Positions 1-7,777 of a DNA stretch of 64,000 bases are shown piece after piece. How positions within the stretch are numbered: position 1 is the first letter of the stretch; the number at the start of each line of letters is the position of its first letter. Below the pieces are notes generated by a model that did not search any database, was not told the DNA's origin, and saw only the letters and a list, made by a program, of their open reading frames with translations. The DNA lies in assembly GCF_002019665.1 (NCBI RefSeq), contig NZ_KV917375.1, positions 938,001 through 1,002,000 of the forward strand, given 5' to 3'. The translations under genes were made by a program, and so were the position numbers. This stretch comes from Sutcliffiella halmapala. Its GTDB lineage: Bacteria; Bacillota; Bacilli; Bacillales; Bacillaceae_I.

Positions 1-1
1 A

Positions 2-406
2 AAGAAAATATACTATTTGAATGCTGCTGGCCGGGAAATGGTTCAAGCTGAAAAAGTCCGAAAAAAAACACCACAGGTGAATCATTATTTAATGCGTAAC
101 GATTTATACATTTGCCTTGGGCGACCATCCACATGGAAAAATGAAGTCAAAATATCCGTAAACAACATCTCCCTCATATCAGATGCCGTATATATCTACA
201 ACAAACTCCACCAATTTATTGAGATTGATTATAAGCAGTCCATGGCGAAAAATATTAAAAAAATCAAAAAATACAGAAAGTTATCCACATACAATCCACA
301 ATTCTCATTGGTATGGGTGACCACAACTGCCTTTAGAATGAAAAAACTGGAGAAGCTATGCGAAGGTTTGCAAGGCAAAGTCTATCTTTGGGAGGATTTA
401 AGATGA
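2..406 (+). CDS. Replication-relaxation family protein, 3' part
   Basis: The reading frame is open from the window edge, so the true start lies upstream; the TTG at 17 is only an internal codon. The visible C-terminal part reads through YYLNAAGRE, then VNHYLMRNDLYICLG, and ends with VYLWEDLR. This His-x-x-x-x-Asn-Asp arrangement with a Trp/Glu-rich tail is typical of plasmid and integrative-element replication-relaxation proteins, usually DNA-binding winged-helix proteins. Its stop overlaps the next start as ATGA, so the two are probably co-transcribed. It is likely the end of a mobile element or remnant beside the yutJ backbone. Confidence 0.6.
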   Translation, partial: KKIYYLNAAGREMVQAEKVRKKTPQVNHYLMRNDLYICLGRPSTWKNEVKISVNNISLISDAVYIYNKLHQFIEIDYKQSMAKNIKKIKKYRKLSTYNPQFSLVWVTTTAFRMKKLEKLCEGLQGKVYLWEDLR

Positions 407-819
407 GAACTCAAACTATGTCGATTAACGAATTTATGTCTGGCAGCTATAAGGAAAAGAAAAAAAGAAAGTATGGCAAGGTCGTACAAAAGGTAGCTAC
501 TTCCATAGCGATTCCGTTAATCGCTGCTAAGCCAGTTTTTGCTTCTGCTCCCGAAGCTATACCAGTTGGAGCTACACAATTTATAGGTGAGAAAACATTA
601 GAAGTAATTGCTCATGCTCTGGATCCACTTGTGGATTTAATGGTAGCACTTAGTTTCCCTGTGTGTTCGGTTATAATAGTAGGTTCTTGCTTTTTCTTCA
701 TGTTGGGAAAAAGCGAGAGAGGGTGGTCAGGAATTCAAAACGCTGGATTAGGTTATGTGCTTATTCAAATTATGCCTATGTTATTAATGGTATTAAAGGA
801 GATTGGGAATGCGATTTAA
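403..819 (+). CDS. Small two-helix membrane protein, TrbC/VirB2-like layout
   Basis: The ATG at 403 follows GGGAGGA at a good distance and overlaps the upstream stop, so it is preferred over the ATG at 358. The product is 138 aa. It has a basic N-terminus (KEKKKRKYGK), a hydrophobic signal-like stretch ending near Ala-Ser-Ala, and two C-terminal hydrophobic helices around residues 75-100 and 112-135. This matches the pilin-like TrbC/VirB2 layout of conjugation modules, but sequence identity alone does not prove it. It could equally be a phage or ICE membrane protein of unknown role. Confidence 0.5.
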   Translation: MRTQTMSINEFMSGSYKEKKKRKYGKVVQKVATSIAIPLIAAKPVFASAPEAIPVGATQFIGEKTLEVIAHALDPLVDLMVALSFPVCSVIIVGSCFFFMLGKSERGWSGIQNAGLGYVLIQIMPMLLMVLKEIGNAI

Positions 820-925
820 ATTATTACCAAACTTCACGCCAGGATTTATGGGAGACCTTGGGGGAAATTACAACAGGCTCTTTGAAACCCAACGAAAACC
901 CAACAAAAAAAGTGCATTTCAATAA
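809..925 (+). CDS. Short ORF, 38 aa, possible truncated element gene
   Basis: ATG at 809 follows AAAGGAGATT and overlaps the end of the membrane-protein gene by 11 bp, a normal operon arrangement. The peptide begins MRFKLLPNFTPGFMGDLGG and ends inside the hairpin at 908-941. The strong Shine-Dalgarno sequence argues that translation starts here. The very short length and the stop inside a terminator suggest the gene was cut off when the element decayed. No family is recognised. Confidence 0.4.
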   Translation: MRFKLLPNFTPGFMGDLGGNYNRLFETQRKPNKKSAFQ

Positions 926-941
926 AAATGAATGCACTTTT
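908..941 (-). terminator. Rho-independent terminator, distal
   Basis: An 11-bp stem, AAAAGTGCATT with AATGCACTTTT, is followed on the minus strand by seven T. It can end transcripts from yutJ and, more weakly, the plus-strand genes to its left. Confidence 0.7.
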
Positions 942-947
942 GAGTAA

Positions 948-983
948 AAAATACTTCTATGAATGTTGTCATATAAGTATTTT
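948..983 (-). terminator. Rho-independent terminator of yutJ
   Basis: A 9-bp stem, AAAATACTT with AAGTATTTT, is followed by a T-run on the minus strand just beyond the yutJ stop. Together with the next hairpin it forms a tandem terminator at the junction. Confidence 0.55.
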
Positions 984-1011
984 ATGAAATTGTGGATAAG
1001 TAAAGGGAAGA

Positions 1012-2079
1012 TTACCCATTATGATACTTATACATCCAAAGAATCCCTGATTTTAATAATCGAGCCACTCTACCAGTTAGCGGGCGATCATTAACTAATC
1101 CGAAGCCATGCTTCTTCCCAAGGGATCCAAGCACCCCTTTTAGTTTGATTGGAGGGAAGCTTTCTGGTGGGGCTTCACCATTCCAACGCTTTACTAAAAC
1201 CTGTACAATTTGTTCAGCTTGTCCCTCAGCCAGTTGTGCACTAGGAGCATGAGGTAAGCTAGCACAGTCTCCAACTACGTAAATATGGTCGTAGCCTGGA
1301 ATGTTATGCTGTTTCGTTAGTATGACACGACCTTGATTATCTTTTTCCACATCTAAATCACGTACAACTTTGTTTGGTTGGATACCGGCTGTCCAAACAA
1401 TAACATCACAGTGAACAGGTTCGTCATGATTATAGAGCGTATTTGCTTCTACCTGAGTAATGTTGGAGCCATTTATTACTTCTACACCGTGCGTTTCAAA
1501 CCAGTTTTGAACGTACTTGCTCAATCTTTCTGGAAAGCTTGATAGAATAATATTTCCACGATCAAATAGTTTAATCGTTAAGTCAGGACGACTTTCATGA
1601 AGCTCACTAGCAATTTCCACTCCGCTCAAACCACCACCAACAATGGCGACAACTTTATTCGCTGCTAAGTCATTTAAAGCCTGGTAAGCTTTTCTTGAAT
1701 TATTGATGGACTGAATACTAAATGTGTGCTCTTTTGCACCAGGAACATTGTGATATTTATCTTCACAGCCAAGTCCGATAATTAGATCATCAAAGGAAAG
1801 TGTGCTTTGATCCATAAAATGAATCGTCTTACCTTCCATATCTACATTTGTGACTTCACCATACTTTACTGAAAGTTTGTGATGTTCTGGGAATGTTACG
1901 CGTACATGATGATCCGAGATTGTTCCAGCAGCGAGTGCGTAAAATTCTGTTTTTAAACTGTGATACGGAACTCTGTCGACTAATACAATTTCCGTATCTT
2001 CTGGTAACTGGTTTGGAAGAAGGCGCTGTAGGACACGCATTCCTCCATATCCTCCGCCAAGTACAACAAGTTTTTTCAT
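1012..2079 (-). CDS. yutJ: NADH dehydrogenase-like protein YutJ
   Basis: A 355-aa single-subunit flavoprotein of the type II NADH dehydrogenase (Ndh-2) superfamily. The N-terminal FAD-binding loop is GGGYGG at residues 8-13. A second Rossmann motif, IVGGGLSGVE, lies near residue 155 for NAD(P)H, and YVVGDCAS near residue 285 contacts FAD. It probably passes electrons from NADH to quinone at the inner face of the membrane, although B. subtilis YutJ has no firmly assigned substrate. The ATG at 2079 has AAGGAG upstream and gives the expected N-terminus MKKLVVLGGGYGG, so the 13-residue extension in frame is rejected. YuzB lies divergently upstream, as in B. subtilis. Confidence 0.85.
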   Translation of the reverse strand: MKKLVVLGGGYGGMRVLQRLLPNQLPEDTEIVLVDRVPYHSLKTEFYALAAGTISDHHVRVTFPEHHKLSVKYGEVTNVDMEGKTIHFMDQSTLSFDDLIIGLGCEDKYHNVPGAKEHTFSIQSINNSRKAYQALNDLAANKVVAIVGGGLSGVEIASELHESRPDLTIKLFDRGNIILSSFPERLSKYVQNWFETHGVEVINGSNITQVEANTLYNHDEPVHCDVIVWTAGIQPNKVVRDLDVEKDNQGRVILTKQHNIPGYDHIYVVGDCASLPHAPSAQLAEGQAEQIVQVLVKRWNGEAPPESFPPIKLKGVLGSLGKKHGFGLVNDRPLTGRVARLLKSGILWMYKYHNG

Positions 2080-2453
2080 AGCAGCCAAACTCCTTTTTAA
2101 GCTAGTAAAAAATATCATTTTTAATGAAGATATCTATTGAAAATTTGTAATTTCTAGTAATATAGAAAAAATATGTGAAAAAAAGCACATAGGATAACCC
2201 AATTGCGCTTTCATACCTGAATGCGTATAACACGTTTAATTAAAATATCATTAAAAGTATATCGGAATTATGACAAAATAACAACATTCTTTCATAAAAT
2301 ACTTAGGGTGAGTTAGTGACGAAAATACGGGAATATAGCGTGCTATTATAACAAAGTAGAGAAGGTATGAATTATAGTGCCCCCGTAGGTATACTTCTGA
2401 AAAAACACTTTAATCACTTTGCATTTTTGTAAACATTACCTAATAGCAAATAA

Positions 2454-2482
2454 TTGACGATAAGAGAAAAAAAAGGTAGCAT
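2454..2482 (+). promoter_or_regulatory. Candidate sigma-A promoter for yuzB
   Basis: TTGACG and TAGCAT are separated by 17 bp, ending 26 bp before the yuzB start. The rest of the 2080-2500 gap is AT-rich and shows no other gene. It must also hold the divergent yutJ promoter, which was not located. Confidence 0.45.
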
Positions 2483-2508
2483 GAAGGTGCAATAGAGGGG
2501 TGAAAAAG

Positions 2509-2745
2509 TTGAAGCCAATCATAGAGTTTTGTATAAGTAATTTAGCGAGTGGATCTCAAAAAGCGAGAGAAGTACTTGAAAAGGATCCTAACTTAGATAT
2601 AGTAGAATATGGTTGTTTGGGGTATTGTGGAAAATGTTTCGACTCTTTATTTGCATTAGTAAATGGAGATGTGGTCAACGGCAGCACGCCTGAACAATTG
2701 GTAGAAAACATCTATCAATATTTAGATGAGAATCCAATGTTTTAA
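2509..2745 (+). CDS. yuzB: YuzB family protein (DUF1450)
   Basis: A small cytoplasmic protein of 78 aa with the YuzB pattern: [13 protein letters not shown] near the start, a central CLGYCGKCF, and [15 protein letters not shown] at the end. The clustered cysteines (C-x3-C-x2-C) suggest a metal or redox site, but the function is unknown. The TTG at 2509 is chosen because AGGGGTG sits 6 bp upstream and the N-terminus then matches the B. subtilis protein; a GTG at 2500 would add three residues but overlaps that ribosome-binding site. It is divergent from yutJ, as in B. subtilis. Confidence 0.8.
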   Translation: MKPIIEFCISNLASGSQKAREVLEKDPNLDIVEYGCLGYCGKCFDSLFALVNGDVVNGSTPEQLVENIYQYLDENPMF

Positions 2746-2778
2746 AAAATCAGCACAAACTCAATGTGCTGATTTTTT
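2744..2778. terminator. Bidirectional terminator between yuzB and DUF2225 gene
   Basis: A perfect 14-bp stem, AAAAAATCAGCACA with TGTGCTGATTTTTT, has a 7-nt loop and T/A tracts on both sides. It overlaps the stop codons of the two convergent genes. Confidence 0.85.
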
Positions 2779-3473
2779 TATGAAGAAATTTGCATTTTCT
2801 TTTGATTGTTTCTAATGTCGTACCAGCGATCTTTAGCTTTCTCAACAAGTATTTTGGTGGTTTCTTTATCCTTATGCTGTATAACAAGTTGCAAAAACCG
2901 AATAGCTTGACGACTGTTGTCTAAGCGCGAGTGAAGATCACCTATTAAATAGAGCAACTTGATTTCTGTCATGCTAGTCCGTTCAAAATCCCCATTAGAA
3001 TAAGAACGTTCTAACTCGTCAGCCGCAAGTTTTAGAAAACGTTTTTCCTGTACTTCATTTATTTCAACCGTACGATAAATCCATGCTAGTCTCAAATATA
3101 ATCCCGACATCACAATAGAAGCTTCTTTTTTTATTATTCCAGAATAAATTCCTAATTTATATGTGTTAATAGCAGTATCAACAGATCTTAATTGTCCGTA
3201 ATTTTTCTTTTGCCAATGTTTTTGGATTTTTGATTTGATTGTTGCTTTTGTATCAGCTGGAAAATAATCACTAAATTCATCGGTGGTGGAATATCCACAA
3301 TGAGGACAAACACTAACATAGTAAAGCAATGGATTTGTATCAATTGATAAATATGTAGAACAAAAATCAGTATCATGTGTTAAAGGTCGAACGAAGCGTG
3401 ATTTAATCTTTTTAGTTGTATAGTCCTGTTCACAAATTGTACATGTTTGTTTACGATCAAAAAATCGCTCCAT
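2778..3473 (-). CDS. DUF2225 family protein
   Basis: A 231-aa cytoplasmic protein of the DUF2225 family. Near the N-terminus it has CTIC and then CPHCGYST, two Cys pairs likely to bind zinc. The C-terminal half is helical and TPR-like (YLRLAWIYRT, LLYLIGDLHSRL, AIRFLQLVI). The ATG at 3473 is preferred over a GTG at 3482 because the AAAGGA motif would be only about 2 bp from the GTG. The family has no established biochemical role; the zinc ribbon plus TPR layout suggests a binding or scaffold protein. Confidence 0.75.
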   Translation of the reverse strand: MERFFDRKQTCTICEQDYTTKKIKSRFVRPLTHDTDFCSTYLSIDTNPLLYYVSVCPHCGYSTTDEFSDYFPADTKATIKSKIQKHWQKKNYGQLRSVDTAINTYKLGIYSGIIKKEASIVMSGLYLRLAWIYRTVEINEVQEKRFLKLAADELERSYSNGDFERTSMTEIKLLYLIGDLHSRLDNSRQAIRFLQLVIQHKDKETTKILVEKAKDRWYDIRNNQKKMQISS

Positions 3474-3692
3474 TACGAACACATCCTTTTGAAAAGATAT
3501 TGCAATTATAATACAAAAGCACTACAAGAGGAAGAAAACTGAATCAAAAATGAAACTTTATACCTAATGCAGAGAGATAATTGAGTGATATCTCTATACA
3601 TTATTTTATTAATAGAGGGTATTTTATTAAGGTAGAGTCAATAGAAATGGACGTTTTCAGCATGTTGTAACTTATTTACAAAAAAAAGTTCT

Positions 3693-3706
3693 TTTAAACG
3701 CTTTCA
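3693..3706 (+). promoter_or_regulatory. Candidate cre site (CcpA) upstream of nucleoside transporter
   Basis: TTTAAACGCTTTCA matches the cre consensus TGWAANCGNTNWCA at every fixed position except the second. It lies 80 bp before the transporter start, inside the 3474-3786 leader. CcpA control of nucleoside uptake is known in B. subtilis; control here is inferred. Confidence 0.45.
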
Positions 3707-3786
3707 TTTCGTAGTAAAGTGTTTAAGTAATAGTTAGATGTCTGACGACGAACAACTTGAAGAAATTACTAATAGAGGTGAAATTT

Positions 3787-5022
3787 ATGAATAATATCCT
3801 TTGGGGATTAATGGGGATTGCAGTGATCTTTGCCATTGCATTTCTACTTTCAGAGAACAAACGTAAGATCAAAATTCGTACAATTTTAGGTGGACTTGCT
3901 ATCCAATTACTTTTTGCGTTTATTGTACTTAAATGGGAAGCTGGTCGACAGGGCTTTCTTTGGCTGACAAATAAAGTTCAAAATATAATTGGCTATGCAA
4001 ATGAAGGGATTGGCTTCTTGTTCGGGCCTGTTTTAGGGACACCTGGTGGAGAAACGACAGGTTTCATATTTGCTTTCCATGTGTTAACAATCATTATCTT
4101 CTTCTCAGCATTAATATCCGTTTTATATTATTTAGGTATTATGCAAATCGTTATTCAATTTATTGGTGGTGGTTTGGCGAAGCTTTTAGGTACAAGTAAA
4201 GCAGAATCTTTGTCTGCTTCGGCGAACATTTTCGTAGGACAAACAGAAGCACCACTTGTTATTCGTCCTTATATTGCTAACATGACAAAATCAGAGCTTT
4301 TCGCAGTCATGACAGGTGGACTAGCTTCAGTTGCTGGTTCTGTATTATTCGGTTATGCAGCACTCGGCATTCCTTTAGAATATCTTTTAGCTGCGAGCTT
4401 CATGGCAGCACCAGGTGGATTAATCATGGCTAAAATGATGATACCTGAAACGGAAGAACCAAAAGTAATGACAAAAGCTGAAATCGATGCCGGCGATGAT
4501 GAAAAGCCAACGAATGTTATCGATGCTGCTGCTCGTGGTGCTTCTGATGGATTAAAACTTGCGTTAAATGTTGGTGCGATGTTATTGGCATTTATCGCGT
4601 TGATCTCTCTTCTTAACGGAATGTTAGGTGGAATTGGTGGTTGGTTTGGAGCTGAAAACTTCTCACTTGATTTCGTCTTAGGTTACTTATTTGCTCCAAT
4701 TGCATTTATAATGGGTATTCCTTGGAGTGAAGCAGTTGCTGCCGGGAATCTTATTGGTCAAAAGCTAGTGTTAAATGAATTTGTTGCATACACAACTTTC
4801 GCTGGACAAATTGACATGTTTAGCAACAAGTCAATTGCAATTATTTCCTTCGCACTATGTGGATTCGCAAACCTTTCATCTTTGGCTATCCTGTTAGGTG
4901 GACTTGGAAGCTTAGCACCAAGCCGCCGTCCGGATATTGCAAGATTAGGATTCCGTGCTATCATAGCAGGTACATTATCGAACTTCTTAAGTGCAGCAAT
5001 TGCTGGTATGTTTTTATTATAA
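3787..5022 (+). CDS. yutK: NupC-type nucleoside transporter (YutK-like)
   Basis: A concentrative nucleoside transporter (CNT family) of 411 aa that imports nucleosides with H+ or Na+. It has multiple hydrophobic helices from [21 protein letters not shown] onward. The family substrate-site motif GQTEAPL is in helix hairpin 1 and SASANIFVG precedes it; the C-terminal helices end in [14 protein letters not shown]. The ATG at 3787 has GAGGTGAA upstream, so the ten preceding in-frame residues are excluded. The dapF and yutM genes follow, as in B. subtilis, but two terminators separate them. A cre-like site upstream suggests catabolite control. Confidence 0.85.
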   Translation: MNNILWGLMGIAVIFAIAFLLSENKRKIKIRTILGGLAIQLLFAFIVLKWEAGRQGFLWLTNKVQNIIGYANEGIGFLFGPVLGTPGGETTGFIFAFHVLTIIIFFSALISVLYYLGIMQIVIQFIGGGLAKLLGTSKAESLSASANIFVGQTEAPLVIRPYIANMTKSELFAVMTGGLASVAGSVLFGYAALGIPLEYLLAASFMAAPGGLIMAKMMIPETEEPKVMTKAEIDAGDDEKPTNVIDAAARGASDGLKLALNVGAMLLAFIALISLLNGMLGGIGGWFGAENFSLDFVLGYLFAPIAFIMGIPWSEAVAAGNLIGQKLVLNEFVAYTTFAGQIDMFSNKSIAIISFALCGFANLSSLAILLGGLGSLAPSRRPDIARLGFRAIIAGTLSNFLSAAIAGMFLL

Positions 5023-5029
5023 GAATTAG

Positions 5030-5071
5030 AAAAAGAAGCGCACTTGCCATACGGCAGATGCGCTTCTTTTT
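5030..5071 (+). terminator. Terminator of yutK
   Basis: A 13-bp perfect stem, AAAAAGAAGCGCA with TGCGCTTCTTTTT, runs into further T residues 8 bp after the stop. Confidence 0.85.
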
Positions 5072-5113
5072 TTTTCGATTTCTTCTTGCTGAAAAATATC
5101 CTTATAAACCAAG

Positions 5114-5166
5114 AAAAACTCAAGTTATCATGTTCCTTCCGGGAAACAAATGATACTTGAGTTTTT
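5114..5166 (+). terminator. Second hairpin terminator before dapF
   Basis: AAAAACTCAAG-T-TATCA pairs with TGATACTTGAGTTTTT with one bulged base and a 20-nt loop, ending in five T. It isolates dapF from nupC read-through. Confidence 0.65.
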
Positions 5167-5190
5167 CATATAAAACGGGGGATGTTTCTA

Positions 5191-5219
5191 TTGTGTTCTA
5201 TTCTTTATGTAATTATACT
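5191..5219 (+). promoter_or_regulatory. Sigma-A promoter of dapF
   Basis: TTGTGT and TATACT with exactly 17 bp between them. The -10 ends 38 bp before the dapF ATG and lies just after the tandem terminators. Confidence 0.6.
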
Positions 5220-5257
5220 TGAAAGAAATAATAATTTTGCTGGGGGATATGTAAAAG

Positions 5258-6115
5258 ATGCGCTCCTTTCTATTTACGAAGATGCATGGATTAGGAAATA
5301 ATTATATATATGTGAATATGTTTGAAGAAAAGATTCCAGAAAATGAACTTTCAGATATTGCGATAAAAGTGGCCAATGTTTATACAGGCATTGGGTCTGA
5401 TGGCTTAATTTTAATATGCCCATCCGAAGTTGCCCCTGTAAAGATGAGGATCTTTAATAATGATGGCTCGGAAGGGAAAAACTGTGGCAACGGACTGCGT
5501 TGTGTCGCGAAATATGCTTATGAGCATGAAATAGTAAAGGAAGAAACCTTTCTTATTGAAACATTATCTGGCTTAGTAGAAGCGGCCGTTGATGTAGAAG
5601 ATGGCAAAGTAAATACTGTTACAGTTGATATGGGGTTACCACGCTTAAGTACGGAAGAAATTCCAATTCTTGTCGAGCAAAAAAATCAATTGGTGGATGA
5701 GCCATTTCAAGTTGGGGAAACGACTTATCATATAACGACTGTATCGATGGGAAATCCCCATGTTATTTTTTATCTAGATGATATAAAAGAAGCACCACTT
5801 ACAACACTCGGTCCTATTGTAGAAAAAGATCCACGTTTTCCAGAAGGAGTAAATGTTGAGTTCGTTGAAGTAGTATCTGATGATGAACTGCATTTTCGAG
5901 TATGGGAGCGAGGCTCAGGCATCACGCAAGCATGTGGAACAGGAGCATGTGCGGCTGTAGTTGCTTCCGTATTAAACAATAAAACTGCTCGGAACAAAGA
6001 AACAATCGTCCATTTAGCTGGCGGCGATTTATTTATAACATGGACGGATCAAGGCTCTGTGAAAATGCGAGGACCAGCTGAAACAATTTGTGCCGGTACT
6101 TTTTATTACAACTAA
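5258..6115 (+). CDS. dapF: Diaminopimelate epimerase
   Basis: Converts LL- to meso-diaminopimelate for peptidoglycan and lysine synthesis, in the cytoplasm without a cofactor. Both catalytic cysteines are visible: Cys76 in [15 protein letters not shown] and Cys226 in [13 protein letters not shown]. The N-terminal [11 protein letters not shown] and the [11 protein letters not shown] motif in the second lobe are also typical. The length of 285 aa fits the family. The ATG at 5258 follows GGGGGAT. A promoter directly upstream and terminators behind yutK indicate its own transcript, possibly continuing into yutM. Confidence 0.95.
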   Translation: MRSFLFTKMHGLGNNYIYVNMFEEKIPENELSDIAIKVANVYTGIGSDGLILICPSEVAPVKMRIFNNDGSEGKNCGNGLRCVAKYAYEHEIVKEETFLIETLSGLVEAAVDVEDGKVNTVTVDMGLPRLSTEEIPILVEQKNQLVDEPFQVGETTYHITTVSMGNPHVIFYLDDIKEAPLTTLGPIVEKDPRFPEGVNVEFVEVVSDDELHFRVWERGSGITQACGTGACAAVVASVLNNKTARNKETIVHLAGGDLFITWTDQGSVKMRGPAETICAGTFYYN

Positions 6116-6231
6116 CACGTAAGATATAATCTCGCGCATATACTAGTAAAAAGCAGTAATATTGAGAGCTGCTCATTTAATAGGTATAATAGAAAGAAGA
6201 AGGATGGAAATTCTTTAGGAGGTGTATAATA

Positions 6232-6594
6232 ATGAGCGAAATTATTACAATTACAGAAGCAGCGGCTTTTCAAATAAAAGATATGATGAAAGAACATGGC
6301 GGGGAATCCGTATTTCTCCGTGTTGGAGTAAAAGGCGGAGGCTGTAGCGGGCTTTCCTATGGAATGGGCTTTGAAGAAGAAAAAGGCGAAAAAGATATCG
6401 AGCTAGTTCAGCACGGTATTCCAATCCTTATCGACGAGGAAAGCAAGCCAATCCTACAAGATGTGAAAATTGATTTCAAACAATCCATGATGGGCGGCGG
6501 CTTCACCATCGACAACCCGAACGCGATTGCGAATTGTGGCTGTGGATCGTCTTTCCGTACGGCAACAGAAGCAGGAAAGCCGGAAGATTGTTAA
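6232..6594 (+). CDS. yutM: A-type iron-sulfur carrier, HesB/IscA family (YutM)
   Basis: A 120-aa A-type Fe-S carrier that delivers clusters to apo-enzymes in the cytoplasm. The three conserved cysteines are present: Cys38 in GGGCSGL and Cys102/Cys104 in NCGCGSSF. A very strong AGGAGGTG precedes the ATG. The gene lies 116 bp after dapF, the same order as B. subtilis. The extra terminal Cys120 also occurs in some homologues and need not be a ligand. Confidence 0.9.
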   Translation: MSEIITITEAAAFQIKDMMKEHGGESVFLRVGVKGGGCSGLSYGMGFEEEKGEKDIELVQHGIPILIDEESKPILQDVKIDFKQSMMGGGFTIDNPNAIANCGCGSSFRTATEAGKPEDC

Positions 6595-6613
6595 CAAATA
6601 AAATATAAAAGAA

Positions 6614-6648
6614 AAAAGTACGCCTCCACAATATGGAAGCGTGCTTTT
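6614..6648. terminator. Bidirectional terminator of yutM and the TIMP-like gene
   Basis: AAAAGTACGCCTCCA pairs with TGGAAGCGTGCTTTT with one wobble and one mismatch; A and T tracts flank it on either side. It lies between the two convergent stops. Confidence 0.7.
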
Positions 6649-6653
6649 GTTTA

Positions 6654-7193
6654 TCATTCTACTTTCATTGATTTCCAGCGGTAAAAGAAACAGCCACCAA
6701 GTACTAGCACTAGTCCGACAGATCCAACGACTAGGTTTTGAGTGGATGGAGAGTTGGCTGAGGTATCTCCCTTTTTAGTAGGGGTGCTTCCTTCACCTAG
6801 CTCCTTTATATCCTCTTGGGCGTATGATAACTCTGCAGTTCTTGTGCAAAGATACGTAGTATAGTTTCCGTCTTCTAGATAGGCATAAATGATGTATTCT
6901 TTTCCTACCTCAAAGTCAATGCCACAGCTGGCTGAATCGTTAGCAGTGTAGACTGTGACTTCCGTTGCATCAATTCCTTTCCATGACTCTTTCACATTAA
7001 TCTTTGCTTCTACCGTGCTATTATATTTTCCTTTAATTCCTGTGACTTCTCCTGTAAAAACAGCATCAGATTTGTCTAATTCCTGAGAAGGTGAACCAGG
7101 TGGTAGGCAGGAACAAGCGAAACTAGTTGAAGCGAATGGAAGCGAGAAAAGAGTAAGGAGGAAGAATAAGATGAGCACTTTTATGCTTTTCAT
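6654..7193 (-). CDS. Surface-anchored TIMP-like (NTR domain) protein
   Basis: A 179-aa exported protein. Residues 1-26 form a signal peptide ending STSFA; predicted cleavage exposes Cys-Ser-Cys (Cys27, Cys29) followed by LPPGSPSQELDKSDAVFTGEV. This matches the start of TIMP/netrin-like domains, where the N-terminal Cys of a C-x-C pair chelates a metalloprotease zinc. Cys90 and Cys116 are positioned to bond with the first two. A low-complexity Ser/Thr/Gly linker (about 134-151) leads to one membrane helix (about 153-172) and a basic tail, so the domain would sit outside the cell. GAGGTGA precedes the ATG. Its target is unknown. Confidence 0.7.
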   Translation of the reverse strand: MKSIKVLILFFLLTLFSLPFASTSFACSCLPPGSPSQELDKSDAVFTGEVTGIKGKYNSTVEAKINVKESWKGIDATEVTVYTANDSASCGIDFEVGKEYIIYAYLEDGNYTTYLCTRTAELSYAQEDIKELGEGSTPTKKGDTSANSPSTQNLVVGSVGLVLVLGGCFFYRWKSMKVE

Positions 7194-7370
7194 TATTTGT
7201 CACCTCATTTATTTTTTCGGTCAATCTCTTTGACGTAGTGGAGGGGATGGAAGTTACAGGAATGGGGAGTATATTTTTGTTAACGACTTATTTTGAAAAT
7301 AGGTGGGGTGTGGGGTACTTGTTAGACTCCCTGTTGATTTCTGTTGCAGGTGTTTGCGAGAAGACTGAGG

Positions 7371-7556
7371 ACATGGATTTTGGAAGAAAAGAAAAGCATG
7401 CCCCAAAAGTGGCGTTAGGTTACATGGATTTTGGAAGAAGGGAAAAGCATGCCCCCAAAGTGGCGTTAGGTTACATGGATTTTGGAAGAAGAGAAAAGCA
7501 TGCCCCCAAAGTGGCGTTAGGATACATGGATTTTGGAAGAAGGGAAAAGCATGCCC
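7371..7556 (+). repeat. 51-bp tandem repeat array, left part (4 units)
   Basis: Four direct repeats begin at 7371, 7422, 7473 and 7524. Each carries ACATGGATTTTGGAAGAA, then GAAAAGCATGCCCC and AAAGTGGCGTTAGG. The fourth unit stops at GCATGCCC, where an IS element begins. The period of 51 is divisible by three, so several frames stay open, but no start signal or domain supports coding. The 7194-7370 stretch before it holds nothing recognisable. Confidence 0.9.
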
Positions 7557-7581
7557 AGTCAAGTCCATATTATTGTGTAAA
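7557..7581 (+). repeat. IS256-family left inverted repeat
   Basis: Matches the right end at 20 of 21 positions from 7561. The outermost AGTC differs from GATA at the other end, which might lower the activity of this end. Confidence 0.8.
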
Positions 7582-7641
7582 AGTGTCAACAATGAGTTTC
7601 GACAAGACAATAAATAAGATTAGGTGAGCGATACGTATTTC

Positions 7642-7750
7642 GAATTTACATCGAGAGGTGGGCATGATAGCCTGCGTGGGCAGGCCAGGTTTAAGAAACC
7701 TGGCTTCCTGGCTTTTCATCATGCCCACAGAGGCTCGATGTCAATTTGAA
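7642..7750. repeat. Large imperfect hairpin inside the IS, downstream of transposase
   Basis: Nested complementary blocks: GAATTTACATCGAG with CTCGATGTCAATTTG, TGGGCATGAT with ATCATGCCCA, and an inner perfect CCAGGTTT-AAG-AAACCTGG. It lies between the transposase stop and the left end. It may act as a transcription stop or as a structure blocking impinging transcripts; the function is inferred. Confidence 0.75.
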
Positions 7751-7777
7751 ATTAGGCTTAACCACTATCTTTTAGGG

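Noticed and set aside
663-947. 94-codon frame overlapping the pilin-like gene
   Set aside because: Shadow frame within a gene that has better signals; the 809-925 frame has the ribosome-binding site.
3474-3786. Purine riboswitch before the nucleoside transporter
   Set aside because: The conserved purine-aptamer core was not found in the leader.
4857-5153. Frame across the end of the nucleoside transporter and its terminators
   Set aside because: Overlaps a well-supported gene and two hairpins.
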